Assembly: GCF_949628265.1 (NCBI RefSeq)
Contig: NC_088790.1
Span: 32,864,545 to 32,928,544 of the forward strand
Direction of reading: 5' to 3'
Length of the DNA: 64,000 nucleotides
Source: Cloeon dipterum
Taxonomy: Eukaryota; Arthropoda; Insecta; Ephemeroptera; Baetidae
Each line of letters begins with the position of its first letter. Positions within the stretch are counted from its first letter, which is position 1. The notes beneath the pieces were generated by a model. The model was given only the letters and a program-made list of their open reading frames with translations, was not told the DNA's origin and made no database searches. A program made the translations under genes and the position numbers. Below, piece after piece: positions 34,346-47,500 of this stretch.

Positions 34346-35494
34346 TTAAACGAAGCCATACGACTTGATCAACTCGTCGAAGGGCTTGGTCATTTTCGCA
34401 ACCTTTTCGCGCGTTTCTCTCGTCACCTTCCTGAGCGACTTGATCGTCCTGAGACGCAGAATCTGCTTGACCTTCCTCTTGGTCTCCAGGGTTCGCACGA
34501 CCTGCTGGTACTTCCAGCCGACCTCGTGCGACAGCCTGCCCAGCTGGCAGTACTTGCGGCCAGGCTTGAGGCACAGCAGACGCAACGAGCCCGGCACCAC
34601 CACCTTCTTGCGGCGGTCGTACGGAGGTGGGCAACCGTCGTACGTCTTCAGCCTGCGCAGCGCGTCCTTTCCGCGCTCTGTCTTGTGGGGCAGCATGCCT
34701 GGCAATTGAATTACGGATTAAAAAACTGTCTAAACAAAGGCAATTTTTTGAAATTGAATTTTAAATTCTCAGATGTGTAAATGTTACTATCACAGCTCTC
34801 AAATAATGTAGGTAAATAAGTTATTCATCATGTAATTTCGCAATTTGGCAATAATTTAGGCCAACTCTTACCACGAACTGTTCTCCAGAAAATTTTGTTG
34901 GGGGCCCTGAAGTGGAATGGGCCTCTGGCAGGGTTGACATTGCAGCGCTTTCGCAGGAAAGCGAGGTACTTCAGCTTTGCTCTGTTTAAATCAAATAAAA
35001 AAACGTCAGTGGCTGCCTCAAAATTTAATTAAAATAAATACCTGAAGAAATTTCCAGAGATATTCAGCTGTTCAGCATGAACAACTACAACTTTGTTTCC
35101 CTGGAGGATTGTTTTGGCCACAACAGCGGCGAGCCGGCCCAGAAGGTGGCCCTTGCCGTCGATGACGATGGCCTGTGGAAGGCAAAAACATACATTAAAT
35201 AAGACAAAAAACGCCAATTTTCAGTCAAATACAGAGAAATCACATTGGGGACAAACAAATCAGGCTGCCGTGCTCATAACAGATCGCGGTAAGACACGTG
35301 GACTGCGGCTCGACGCCGCGTCCGCCACTTCAAGCCGGGATTTTCGAGCAAATTGCACGTCTCGGGCGAAAATTCTCGCTCTCCCGAATAGCCGGAAGGC
35401 CGGATGACGCGTCGGTGGGCAGATTCGCCCGCCGACGAGTCGAAATCGGGGTGAAAAGCCGGAAAATACACACCTTGTCACTGAACCCAGGCAT
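34346..35494 (-). CDS. RpL13A: ribosomal protein L13A (uL13)
   Basis: Exons 35494-35474, 35172-35042, 34981-34872 and 34698-34346 give 204 residues, the usual length. Exon 1 encodes MPGFSDK. Then come [44 protein letters not shown] and [17 protein letters not shown], all textbook uL13 blocks. It is a large-subunit protein near the exit tunnel. It converges on RpS26 copy 2 and is divergent from mRpL55. Confidence 0.97.
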
Positions 35495-35832
35495 GGTGCT
35501 GTGAAAGGACTCCTAATCAGACATGGCGGACGACTCAACGCGCAAGAGCTTCCTGCGGTGGCGCCGCGAAACAAAAGTTGGCGGTAAGAAAGAATGGGAT
35601 TTGAATGACAGAAAGGATCATAACATCGAAACAGCTGACTGTCGCAGCCGATCTTCTTGATTTTATTTTGTTACAAACACGAAAAAACAATTAATTTTCA
35701 CCGAATTTTGCTCGCAATCTATTCGACCGAATCTCTTACCATTATTATGAGCTGTTCTCTACTATATTAGTGGGCAGAAGTTAATTCAAAGAGCGAAATC
35801 AGAACTTAAAACGCTTTTTGTTTTGAATAAAA
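35495..35832. promoter_or_regulatory. bidirectional promoter, RpL13A / mRpL55
   Basis: About 340 bp between divergent start codons. The RpL13A side is GC-rich with pyrimidine runs on the minus strand that suit a TOP start; the mRpL55 side is AT-rich. Confidence 0.5.
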
Positions 35833-36291
35833 ATGATGCGAGTCTTGAAGTCGAGCCAGTTGTTGAGGTAAAACCACTTTTTATAAATAAATAATCTGTG
35901 ATTGACCATTATATTTGTTCAGGGTTGGTGTGCTGCCAGTTTTATCGCAACGTTTTCTCAACTCGAACAGCAGCGTCGTCACGAAAATCCACAGAAACAC
36001 GTTCACGAGAACGTATCCCACGGTGCTCGTCTTTCCCGATGGCTCCAGCATTCGAATTAGATATCCAGAGCCGAGACAAATTATCACAGTGCGTGCTTTT
36101 AACATTTTACAATAAATTTGAAACTGAATTTGCGAAAATTACAGCTTCCCTTTGACTTGAGTAAATTGACTGAAGCTGAGAAGAAGGTGCGGCTGGAGAG
36201 GCGAAAACCAAAGGAGAAAATTATAATTGAGGAGGATTACGATGATGATTTCGACCCCACAAAGTACCTCCAAACTTCAAAGAAAAAATAG
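35833..36291 (+). CDS. mRpL55: mitochondrial ribosomal protein L55
   Basis: Exons 35833-35867, 35923-36088 and 36145-36291 give about 115 residues. The start MMRVLKSSQ is basic, as for a mitochondrial targeting sequence. The family core reads VVTKIHRNTFTRTYPTVLVF then PDGSSIRIRYPEPRQII, followed by LPFDLSKLTEAEKKVRLERR and an acidic/lysine tail. It belongs to the mitochondrial large ribosomal subunit. The first two codons are both ATG; either may be used. Confidence 0.93.
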
Positions 36292-36574
36292 CCAGAAGTA
36301 AAATAATTGTTGATTTACGGAGGCTTGATTTTTTGTGTGTAAAAATGATGTTAGTTCAAAAATAAAAAAATTAGACGAAAGCCCTGATTATTGAAATTAA
36401 AACCAAACTAAAACTAACTGGTAAATAAATTTTTAATGTAATTTTTTTAATTATTTGTGAATGGAGAAGTTACCTTTGACCGGGTTTGGTATTTAAGGAA
36501 TACTAGATTATTTTGTGCGTGAAACCGAAACGTTTGGCATTGTAACAGAGCCAAAAGGAAATAATTAAATTTGG
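36292..36574. other. mRpL55 3' flank
   Basis: AT-rich 3' sequence with AATAAA-like words near 36361; no gene seen. Confidence 0.3.
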
Positions 36575-36850
36575 TGGCACACCACGCCCCCTACGAGCGG
36601 CATATCCCCCTGGTTACGCCCTCCTTTTCGGCTGTTTTGACGCTGAACACAAAAAATCGGCCGAAAATTCCAGTATTTTTTATAATACCAAAATCTTTGG
36701 TGCCACAAGTCGAAGGAACTTTCACTATAGTTTGAAATTCGCGCGTAAAGGGAACAAACATGGCGCTCTGGCGACTCCTGTCCCAGTTCAAATGTTTGTT
36801 TTGATTTTGGAAGGAAGGAAGGATCACCTGATTTATATCCCTTAAACATC
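36575..36850. repeat. Family C repeat, copy 1
   Basis: Contains CCCCTGGTTACGCCCTCC, TTTTCGGCTGTTTTGACGCTG and AATTCCAGTATTTTTTATAA, words that recur in the same order at 38155-38290. It is a dispersed, probably non-autonomous element. It sits between mRpL55 and LYRM2. Confidence 0.6.
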
Positions 36851-36906
36851 AGGTTTTTAAATTAATTTACCAAAAATGGGGCTTGGCAAGTGAATAATTA
36901 GAAAAA

Positions 36907-37290
36907 ATGGGTCGATTTCCCACGGGCAGCGTGCTGTCATTGAAACAGGTTGGTGTTGTCGGCGAGAAATTTGCTTGAACCAATTTAAATGTTGCTTTTT
37001 TCTATAGTTTATGACCAGAAAACAAGTTTTAAAGCTGTACAGAGACACTTTGAAAGCGATTCAGCGGGTGCCAGATGAAAAAAGTCGGACTGATCTTTTA
37101 GACTGGGCGCGCACTGATTTCAAAAAGCACAAAAGCCAGACGGACGAGGTATGTATTTATTATTGGCTGTTAATTGCTTCAATTTTGACTGAAAATTATG
37201 TTTTTCCAGGAAACAATCAAGGCTTTAATTTTCCACGGAGAGCGATCGTTAAAGGAGCTACGCCAGTCGTTAGATTTGAGTAATAATTAA
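36907..37290 (+). CDS. Lyrm2: LYR motif-containing protein 2
   Basis: Exons 36907-36948, 37008-37148 and 37210-37290 give 87 residues. Sequence order fits LYRM2: MGRFPTGSVLSLKQF, then RKQVLKLYRDTLKAIQRVP with the L-Y-R triad, DWARTDFKKHKSQTDEETI, and a C-terminal helix LKELRQSLDL. LYRM proteins are small mitochondrial matrix proteins that bind acyl-carrier protein; LYRM2 has been tied to complex I. Length and ending match the human 88-residue protein. Confidence 0.93.
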
Positions 37291-37984
37291 ATTATTATAT
37301 GGGTTGGGTTGGTTGAATTAAATAAAACAAGCAAATTGCAGAATTTTAAAAATAGTTCATTCACACTTCAGTTCTCATACAACAAAATTGCACATGAATT
37401 AACAGAAAATTAAAATCTCTTTTCATCTAATAATGATAAAATTGTGCTTAAATCAAAACCGAAATCCAAAGTAAAAAGGTATCACATTAAAGACTTAGAA
37501 ATTAATGCAAAGGACATTACAGGGCGCAGCTACATTTCAAACCAGTCGGAAAAATCACATATTTAAATAAATCAGTTTGACCTTCGACCTTGAACCAAAT
37601 TGCAAAGTTGCAGAGGACATTTTTTACAGGTGTTTTGGTCCAAAGCACATCTCTGTAGCTAGCTTAGAACTGAATCTGTTCGGTTTAAAATGTACCTACC
37701 GCTGCCCAGGGGAAAAACAATGATTTTTATTATTTTCAAAAGAGTGACTCCATCAGTGACGTCATTTCTTGCTTCTTAAACCGGCTTCAAATCTGCAGGC
37801 TGGGCAAGAATGTTTTAGAAATAAAACATCTTGTGAGGTCAACAAGAGTGACATCACGCGCTCTTCGTCACGAACAAGAAGACGCACCCAACAAGATTTT
37901 ACTGTCGCGATCACCTCTCCGAATAATGAGAAATATTAATTTTTCCCCGTCTGTCCTGTGAGGGATCACGCGTACTTAGTCTGA
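37291..37984. other. intergenic spacer
   Basis: No credible gene. Mostly AT-rich, with a more GC-rich stretch at 37840-37920. Confidence 0.35.
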
Positions 37985-38350
37985 ATGGTTTTTAAATTTT
38001 CTAGCTGGGAAAAATGGACTCCCTCGGTTACGCCCCCCTCGAGAAACAGCCGAAATCGGCCTCCGAAGAGGGGGGCGTAACCGAGGGAATAAAATATGGC
38101 AGCGCGGACACGGCAGGCAAGAGTGCACTGCTCATAGGGGGCGTGGTGCGCCGCCAAATTACATTCCCTCGGTTACGCCCCTGTCTTCGGAGGTCGATTT
38201 CGGCTATTTCAACGCCGAACATTTCGGCTTCACGCACATGAAAAAATCTGCCAAAAAATATAGTATTTTTTAATTTCAAAACCCGGTCGATGGAAACATT
38301 TCTATAGGCGTGGCTCCAAAAATCTTAATAAGGGGCGTGGCAGCTGCTAT
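37985..38350. repeat. Family C repeat, copy 2, with internal palindrome
   Basis: TCCCTCGGTTACGCCCC recurs three times here in two orientations. 38025-38095 forms a palindrome closing on AGCCGAAATCGGC. The right part (38155-38290) matches copy 1. The structure suggests a foldback element or nested insertions of one family. Confidence 0.6.
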
Positions 38351-38666
38351 TGGTCGCACAATTAATTTTTTTAATTTTTAATGAATTGGAGGGTTTAAAT
38401 AGACGTAGAAAGTTCTTAAAAAGGCAAAATACAGTTCAACGAAAGTCACTGATTGTTTTTTCCCGCCAAAAAACGCGATGCTCTTCGTAAATCGCTTCCA
38501 ACTTCAGACAAAGTAAACGCATGCCCTGCTATACTCGCGTAGAAGCGTCAACAATTAGGGCGTGAGAATCTACTTACCTAAAAAAACTACAATTACGAGA
38601 AATAATTAATAAAAAAAAATTATGGAAGCATTTTATTATTTGAACGTGTGCGATCGGGGGGCGATT

Positions 38667-40213
38667 TCATCTCTTGCTCTTGCCCATGAAGGCGAAGCGT
38701 TTCCAGAAGCTGGTCTGGCGCTTGTTGTCGTCTGTCCTGGCGGCGTCGAGGTGCTGCTGCCTGCTGTCCCTGCGGCTCTGCCTGGTCGGACTGCTGTGTC
38801 CCGAGTCGCGGTCGTCGTCGCGCAAAATCTCGAGGAAATTGGCGTCCGACTGCTGCGACGGCCCGTTGAAGTTCAGGTTGCCGATCAGGTTCACCTCGCG
38901 CCGGCCCTGCTGCTCAGGGTCCACCCTGAACTCGCTCGGGTCCTCGACGAACGCCTGCTGCAGGTCGCGCATGATCTTCTTGCGGATCGTCTTCTTCATC
39001 GACAGGTGTCGCTCCAGGTGCCGCACGTCCTTCTGCGACAGCGTCCGGTGTCCGAACTCGTTGTCCCGCTTGCTGCTCGATTTGCGGCTCTTCACCGGCT
39101 TTTCCTGCTGCTGCTGCTGCATCGCCTTAAACAGATGATTTTTTATTAAAATTAAAGACCGTGAGGAGGTTTCTGAGCCCATCAATCGATTCCTGAGGGT
39201 CTAATTAGGCAAAATGGATGTTTTTCCGTTAAAAAAGTGCGGCGCGACGTGCGAACTTTATTTCCCGCCAAAATAACATGAATTCGAGAACTGCGCATGC
39301 GTCAGAGGTGACAAAGGAGTCATTCGTGCAGGCGGTCTCTCTGCAAGTGCTCAAACCAGCTCTCACGCATGCGCAGTACTCACAGTCATATTGTTTTGGC
39401 GGGAAAAAAGGTTCGCACGTCGCGCTGCACTTTTTTAACGGAAAAATATCCATTTTGCCTAATTCGACCCTCAGGAATCGATTGGTGGGCTCAGAAACTT
39501 CGTCAAAGACAGTCTTCAGGTGTAGAATGAATTAAAATTGAATATTTTTGATAGAATATTTCCACGAGAGTTGATTTTTTTAATATATATCTAAAAAAAC
39601 GTAAAAAACGACACAATTTGTTGGTTTTTACCCTCGGAATATGCTGAGAATCCCTCCTGAAGCAAGAAAAGACCTTCAGCAATTAAACCCTGACGTCAAG
39701 GTAACCCTCAAGCGATCGATTTCATTAAATTCCCATTAAATAGCCATTTTAATCGCACGGCCAGGTCAAGAACTTTCAAATTATGAGAAACTTCACCTTC
39801 AGGGTGCTCGGGAAACACCCTGATGTGCCAAAATTCTATGTTAATTTACAGATTAAATAAGAAAAATTAAAATACTAAAAATCCATAACGGTTTAAGCCG
39901 ATTTTTTGTGTAAATAAAAAAAATTGCCAGTTTAACAGTAAATTTGAGAATATTTCCGGCCTCACGATGACGCATTCGCGATTTAAATTGTTTTTACCTC
40001 GTCCTCTCCGCTGGAGCCGACGGAGACGGCGCTGTCGGGGTCGGTGGTGCCGCCGCTCGAGTCGCCGTTGACGTGCATCGAGTCGAAGTGCGACGCCAGC
40101 TGGTGGAAGTCATCGTGGCGCCGCCGTCGGCGCCGCGACCGCGGACTGCTCTCGATCCCGTCGAACGGCACTCCGAAGATGTCGCGCAGGTGCGGAATCT
40201 GGCGCTCGCTCAT
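38667..40213 (-). CDS. unrecognised conserved-looking protein, charged and disordered
   Basis: Two exons, 40213-39998 and 39125-38667, give 224 residues. The start MSERQIPHLRDIFGVPFDG is followed by an arginine run and a Ser/Gly/Asp-rich acidic segment. Then come Gln and Lys runs, a helical basic core (HLERHLSMKKTIRKKIM), a Gln/Asp/Arg-rich stretch and a basic end (FWKRFAFMGKSKR). No membrane helix or signal peptide. The family is not recognised; it looks like a cytoplasmic or nuclear adaptor. An acceptor-like TTTTAG sits one base before the ATG, so a 5' noncoding exon exists upstream, possibly near 48.3 kb. MITE A4 is in the intron. Confidence 0.75.
39154..39518. mobile_element. Family A foldback MITE, copy 4
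   Basis: Arms AAAGACCGTGAGGAGGTTTC / GAAACTTCGTCAAAGACAG with both CCCGCCAAAA / TTTTGGCGGG sites. It begins ~28 bp upstream of the acceptor of exon 2 of the 38.7-40.2 kb gene. Confidence 0.88.
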
Positions 40214-43200
40214 TCTAAAATCAAATCAAATTTTTATTTTCTTTTTCTTCTTCTTCTTGAACTGTGATAATTTTTTCTGAATGACTCATCGGTGCGAATG
40301 AGGGTTTTTAAGTCAGCGAGCTGTGTGTGAGTAAAAAATGAGCGTGCACGCTTTTGTGCTCTGCTGGAGTTTGGCAGGAAGCGAGGCCTAATGCACACAC
40401 ATAATGTAAAATAGCAACGCGGAAATCTTGATTGGCCCAGTAGAGAGCAGAGAGCAGTGCAGTGCAATGACGACACTCGAGCCTCCCGCACGCACAAAAA
40501 ACGTAATTGCGGCGGCTGCATTTTCGGCATTTGGCGACGTCTCTGCGCGGCTTGAAGGACACGAAAATTAATCAAATCGTGCAGCGTGACACCGCGAAGA
40601 ATGAGAATTTATCGTCTCTTGTTACAGCTTTAAGTGAACGCTGCATTTTCATTTAAAGTAAAAAGAACAATGGATTCATGCTCGCATTTGCTTTTAAATT
40701 TAATTGGCAAAAGGGCGCATTTAAATTTGCTCAAGGTTTTTAGCTTTAATAAAGACGATTTTCACAGGGAAGCGATTAACAACATTTTGCATTGTTTAAT
40801 TTTTACATTTTGCCAGATTACTAGAAGAATTAAATGCTTTTGTAAACTTTTGAGCTGGTTTTCTCATTCTTTTCTTCATAATTTTGGAGAACAGAAATAT
40901 TCGAATGAGAGATAAATGTCAATCAAAATTTACAAAGCCCACGATTTTGCCATAAATTCAGAATTTAACTCGTTCAAATATTTAATTTGGTTGCATCCTT
41001 CCAACAATTGATTTAATTGTTCATTAAAAATGGAACAGAAAGAGAAATGTGACATAGTTGTTAAATTTAGAAAAAAACTAACACCCAAATTGCAACACTG
41101 CCAATAAGAAAACAAAACAATTGTTCTTATAAAAATCACAATTTCAACAGGGAGAAAAACGTTTAATTATTTTTGAAAAAGTACGAGTTAAATTTTGTCT
41201 TGAAATTTTATTTGTCAAAGCGTGTAATTCGAGTGGAGACTCGTTTGTGTCGTGACAGCAGCGAGTGCAAATCGAGAAAGTAAAATGAGCATAATTCAAG
41301 GTGCGTTGCAATTATGAGGTTGAGCCTGGTTCGCTTTACATAATAAACATAATAAGCTAATTGTAAGCTGCGTGTGCGTACGAAAGGAAATGTGCTCTTT
41401 TGTGCATGGCTCGTGCTGCATGCACGTTGAATGGATGAAAGTGGCCGTGGGAAGAGGCTGCCGGCGATTCCCATGCATTTCCTTGCCGTTTCGCTCAAGA
41501 TTCACCCGCGAGACGAGGGCCGCGTGATATATTATTCTCTTAATTCTCTCCATTCGATATCCATTTCGCGCCGCGCGGGGTTTTATTGCCGCCGCCGTAC
41601 GTCGCATGCGGCAAGGCTGCTGTTGCTATCCCGTTATCAAATCGAGAAATAAATGCCGAGCTCTGCTGCTTCCGCGCAGCTACGCCGCCAAATCCTCAGC
41701 GCACTTTGTCAGTTTTTAACAGGAAAAAATTATGTTGCGTCATAGTGGAGAATTCGGCAAGGAGAGGTGCAAAGTGCCGCTAATTGGAGCATTTTTTATT
41801 TTTTACGGCAAAGAAAGAGGAGATTTAAAACATGAAAAATTTCTGCAATGCCAATAGTTTGCTTTGAGATTAATCTATTTTTTAAAATTTAAAAGCTATA
41901 AAAATTAGTTGTAACTCTCACGTTGCCGTTTTTATATTATTTTTGAGCAAAATAAATATAAAGAATTGGGCTTCAACGGAAGAATATCTATTTTTAGCGT
42001 TTTTAGTTAGCCAATATGAATTTTTACAATCAGTCAATAATGCACAGAAAATAAGAATAAATAATATTAAAAAACAGGTCTGTTACGTAATGAAATTGAA
42101 TTAAATTTAAAGATTTTAATTAATTACAATGTATTTCCCTGATCACAAAACCACGATAAACGTCTAACTAGTTTTAATAAATAGCAATTAAGAGTAAGTT
42201 TTGCCAGCTAATGAAACTGAATTTAATTTATAATTCCTTCAGCAAAAAGCATTTCAGAAAAATTGCACTCGTTGCTATTGCTAGGCCTTTCACTTCACTT
42301 GCACTGGATTTGAAAAACTGAAAAATAACGAAGGCACACTTTCTAAATAATTGGCCCATAAATTTTTAACTAAATAGAGCATTATTTCAAAAACTGCTAT
42401 TGCGAAACCCTAATTTAATTTCACGAACCACACCAAAATAACAAAAAAATAATACGAAAATTCCCAGATTGGCCTGGCGATAGTGAGATTAATGAGGAAA
42501 AGGAGCAGTCATTGTTTTTGGGTTGATAAATTCGGTCTGCCGAGATAGTGTCACGATTGCAAGTTTTCATTTTCACCTTCGGCGCGGACAAATCGAAGGC
42601 GCAAAGAGAGAGGGAAAAGAGTCAAACGCCCGCCCGTTCGCGTCTGACGTTTTGCCTCTCGTGAGCGAGCGAGCGAGCGAGCGGACCACTTTTACTTGCT
42701 GCCGCGCTCGCAGCTTATTTATGTTCCTCGAGCAGAGCTTGACTTATTTCGCGTGGGTACAACCTTCGAGAGCAAAACTGACTCACAACAACCACAATTG
42801 AAAGGCAGCCAATGCGGACAAATAATTCCCTCGACGCTTATTGCACTCGAGTAAAGAAAATATTCAACAAAAAAATTGTTTACTTTTTTCAATGTTGCCG
42901 CAAATTCCAGATAATTTTTGTTCGTACCAATTTTTGCCTCATTTTCTTTCCCTATTTTTGTCGATCAGGAAAAATTGAACAATTAATCAATTTAATTTAA
43001 TGTTTTTGGTTGGTTTTTCAACAAACCCACAAACACCGGGGGACAGGATTCACGCAACGCGCAAATATGGCGTCTGGTAGAGCGCGAAAAATTAATATTT
43101 TTGTTTTTATTTGTTCACGAACGGCTGATTAGCCCGGTAATTGGCGAATTGACTGTTAAATGGTACATCAGGCTGATTTAAAATGTAAGAAAATACGCGG

Positions 43201-44189
43201 GAATGAAATTATTTGGCCGGCACGCCTCTTTTTCGATGCTTCTGATTGGCCTTCGTTATTTCAACGCCATTTTTACTTCTGACCGGTGGGAAAACCAACG
43301 CAGATCGCAACCCGGACCTCGGTGAACACAACCAAATGCATTTTTTTTTTTAATTTTGGGGCAAAATATACAAATGATTCGTCTGGAAGAAAAAAGGTTG
43401 ACACAATTTTCGCGCGGCCTGAATTCATAATTTTCGCTGGTGTCATCAAATGCGAGATGGAAAAAGAAAGGCGGCATTGTTGCGACAAAAACGAGGCAAT
43501 TTCGAGCGCGAAATTTTGTTTAGCAACGCTGATATCGGCGGCCGGCAAATTGGCTCGATGGCAGAGAAAGAAAGATGCACCTGCGCGATCTGCTCTGTGC
43601 TCTGTGTCTGCGTGCATGCGAGATGCGAGGTGAAACTGGGGCTCATTTCTTGTGCCTCGCGCCTATGAATCGGATGAGAAAGAAACGCAATCATCAATGA
43701 TTCAGTTATAATTGTTGCTCTCACGATATCTCTGAGCGAGTGAGCGAGCGAGTGAAGAAGCTGCGCTGCGGCTTTGATCTTGCTGCAATTACACATCGAT
43801 CCACCGATCCATCCATCCATCCAGCGCCCCAACAAACCCATGAGAAATGAGAATGGAAAGCGCGCGCGCAAAAAAATGAAACATATTAAGACGCGCAGTC
43901 TTCTCAGCACGACAGCGATCTGCTCTCTTTGTACCACAATGATTGATTATCATTAGGCTCCGTGTTAACACCAACTCAGCCAATTAATTCACTGCTTTTC
44001 CTTTTCAATTTGGCAAAAAAAAATGAAAAATTGAATTTTTGGACATTTCCAATGGCACGTTAGGGTGTTTCCTGATTGTGAGTGCCCTGATGTCTTTCAA
44101 AGGGTTAAATTGCTGATATTTAAGCAGTTTTTTCTTCAATTGAATCCTAAGGGATGAATTGATGCATTGTTTGCTGTCTAATTGCAACT
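40214..44189. other. long noncoding region, part 1 (probable intron)
   Basis: AT-rich sequence without a credible coding exon. It holds a (GAGC)n tract near 42665 and scattered GC patches at 41440-41600 and 42600-42720. If the 5' exon at 48.3 kb belongs to the 40.2 kb gene, all of this is intron. Confidence 0.4.
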
Positions 44190-44518
44190 AAAGAGTTGGA
44201 ATATTGATTTATAACCACTGAAACAATGAATATTTGCATTAAACCGATTTAATTGCGAAAGAAAAGACTGAAAACATCAAGAATTCTTTTCTTGAAGAAT
44301 CCTCGACGCTGATTGGCTGTCAAAACGCGCATGTCTGCATCTCCCGCGCAATTCACAGCACACGTAAGCTGTTGCCAGGCAACCGCGGGAGCTGCTGTCA
44401 CGTGTGTTGCGTCAGCCAATCAGCGTCGACGAATTTTCTGATTTCCGTCTTTTAAATCGGTTTTAATCGACTTTTGATTAATTTCTGCGATTACAAATCG
44501 ACTAATCAATTCTTTAGC
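44190..44518. mobile_element. Family B foldback MITE, copy 12
   Basis: Arms AAAGAGTTGGAATATTGATT / AATCGACTAATCAATTCTTT, inner CGACGCTGATTGGCTGTC and CGTCAGCCAATCAGCGTCGA, centre TGTTGCCAGGCAACCGCGG. Confidence 0.88.
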
Positions 44519-47500
44519 TTCAAAATTAGGCACCAAACATCGGTAGCAGAATTACAAGAGGCATTATTTAACATGCAATTCTTTTGGCGGGAAAATTTAA
44601 ACGTGAAAATGGACCAGTTACGCCCCTTTATGATAATTCAGTACTTTATTGCAATAAGAAAGTTTGAAAAATAGTAATGGTAGGACAATAAGCGACATTA
44701 TAATACGCTGCTCTTGTGACACCTGCACATGAGACGCAGACTGGTTTTTTTCTCATTTGAACTCGATGTCGCACACGCATGCTGGAGCTGGATGCTGGAT
44801 GCTGGAGATATGAACGCGCGCGCGAGCGAGAGAGCAGGAAAGTTTGCGCCTCCCACGCAGATCTTGCGGCCGGCCGATGGATAGAAAAAATTGAAACGCG
44901 ATCGGCGGCAAAGTGGATTGTGTTTTACGCAACACGAAAACCGAGCAAGGCAAACAAACGCAAATGAAAGTCGGCTGGCAGACAATTAGCGTGGTCAGCG
45001 CCGCGTGAATATTATAAAACGCGTATCTCATTGTCAGTTCGCGCGCGCGTGTGGCAATCTTTCGGTTTTAATAATTATCAAACTGCTCACGTTCGATAAC
45101 GAATAATTTTTGCGCACACGCGACATTGTTTTCTTTTCGTTGGAAGGATTGCGAAACGCCGAAAGAAACAAGGAATATATTTAGATTGCTGCGGCGAGGG
45201 CTTTTATCAAATTTATCACTGACGCAATTCGGATCACGGCCGTTTTCCGCAACACGAGAAAGATTCCGCGTAATTAAGAGAAATCGCAATTTGCTTATCA
45301 AATTTCATGCTAGCTGCCAAACGCTGTGATAAACAGCCGGCGGAACAATAAAAAAATAAATAAACGACTTTCTTCGCACTTGCTGGACGGTTTTTAATTT
45401 TTCCAAGGCAGAAATTAATATTTTTATATTTTTGCTCGACACACGAACTTTATGTAAATTAATTTACGGCACAGCTGGGTTAGTAAATTTTACAACTATT
45501 TTATTCGAATTACTGGGTTGACGTTTCAATTTCCATTCGAAAGCAATTTACGGCATAAATCGCCTGTGGAGAGAATTTGTATATTACAAATTCGTGCAGG
45601 CCATAAAAGAAATCAACACACGAATCCTGCGCAGCGGCAATTCGGCGCGCACTTTTCGCTGGCTGCGTTTTCACTTTGACAATAATTTGTATAAGCAAGC
45701 AAGCCATTCCGATTCCGCACTTGACTCGCATTCAATTTGTGTCTCTGTCATCAAATTGTTGGGTGCAACGCGAAAGGAGAATGGAGAAGAAAGTTCCGAC
45801 ATTATTGCAATTTCCGCGGCCTCGCATTTTTATTCAACGTAATTTGAATGAGCTACTTCTTCCAATTTCCGCCAAAATATCTACTCTGCCTTCCAAAGCA
45901 ATTGGTTTTTAATTTGTATAATTCGGTTAGTCTTATTTTATTTTATAAAATTAAACAAATAATTTTTCCAAGACAATCATGAGTTTTTAAGCATCCTGGA
46001 TTAACTTTAAAACCGATTATTTGCTCTAAAAATTCGAAATTCCAGCGAGTTGCACCCCTTCAATTAATTGATCATTTTTAGGATCTAAATCGGAGGCTAA
46101 TAAATTTAAAAATATTAAAATTGGCATTTGCGAAGGTTAAAAATCAAAATTTGAAAAAAGCAATCGTGTTTTCAGGTTTTAAATTTGAATTTCTAAAAAT
46201 CTAAAGCACTTAACCCTCTAAAATGTTTAAGAAAGGGATTTTTCATTATATATACTCCTTCTAAATACGACTTAACGGTTTTATAAAAAATTCAAAGAAC
46301 ATTTTAAACGTTTTTCAGGCCAAACTTGCAATAATTGGTGCAAATTACATAGATTTTTCTTAACAATAATTGAGATTCGGCCTAAATGAGTGTCTCGAAG
46401 CTGAATTCGAGGCAGGACAGCGCGGCAGAGAGAGATCTAATTTTATTTTTCTCGCGTTACAATTCCAGTTTGGCGGCGAGTGCAGTTTGCAGAAGCCGAT
46501 TTGTGATTTGTGAGTTGCAGCGAGAGAGAGAGAGACAAGTTTTTGCGCGGCTGCATTTAATATCATACGTATACTGTACGTTTCGGGGAAACGCAGGCAG
46601 GCAGGCATTTCGAGTTTTGCCAGTGCAGCACGCGGACGCGCCGAGAGGTCATCAGGACGCGGCGCAGTCACAGCCTCCGTCGCTGTACCGTTGCTCCTCA
46701 TCTCGGCCAATTGAGCCGACCGGCCGGCCGGCCGGCCAGCCAGCCAGAGAGAAGAGCAAAAAATTAGACCGACAGCGAGGCAGGCAGCCAGCGAATACGT
46801 AGCTCTCGGCACACGCTTTTTCCAAAATTGCTCGACGCGTTCCATTTCATTGCCTCCGAGGCGCCGCCGCGCGCACACAAATTCTGCGGGTGCTCGCCGC
46901 GTGTGTGTGTGCTTTAATAATTCAAATTAAGCGGAGAAATCGACTCTTCGCTCCACAAGAAAACGGGAAAATTCAGAGCTTTCTATGCCATTTTATAAAC
47001 AATCCAAATTATTCTAATTGACATTGTTAGACTAAAAAGCTTAGTTTATTTCAACATGGTTTACTTTGTCAAACAATCGAGACATTTATGAATACTATTT
47101 TTAATTTTTTAAATTGGGCTCGATTTTTTAATTAATTTTAGAAAAAATTGTAGTGCGGAAGAGGTAAGTTTGAAAGCAAAAAGTGAAGTGTCTATTTGCA
47201 GAAAGTTTTCGGCGATTTATATTGAAGGAAGGCAATCGAGTGCGCAGTTGGCGTTCGGCGTGAGCCGAAAATAAAGTTGTTGTATTATGATCAAAGGACA
47301 CGAAGAACCCCTTTCACGAAACACAACATTTTAGCGAGTGAGTGAGTGAGTGTGTGAGTGCATCAAACGCGCGCGCGAGTGTGCAGTTACGTGAACTCGC
47401 GCGCCTTATCAACTCGCTCAACTCGCCGCGCTGCTCGATGCTTTTACAAATTGTGCGGGTTCAACAAATTAGCCGAAATACGGAAAAAAATGAAATTTGC

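Noticed and set aside
35524-35658. Small ORF starting MADDSTRKSFLRW between RpL13A and mRpL55
   Set aside because: It lies in the RpL13A leader/promoter, has no recognisable family and no linkage to mRpL55 exons, whose own start at 35833 is well supported.
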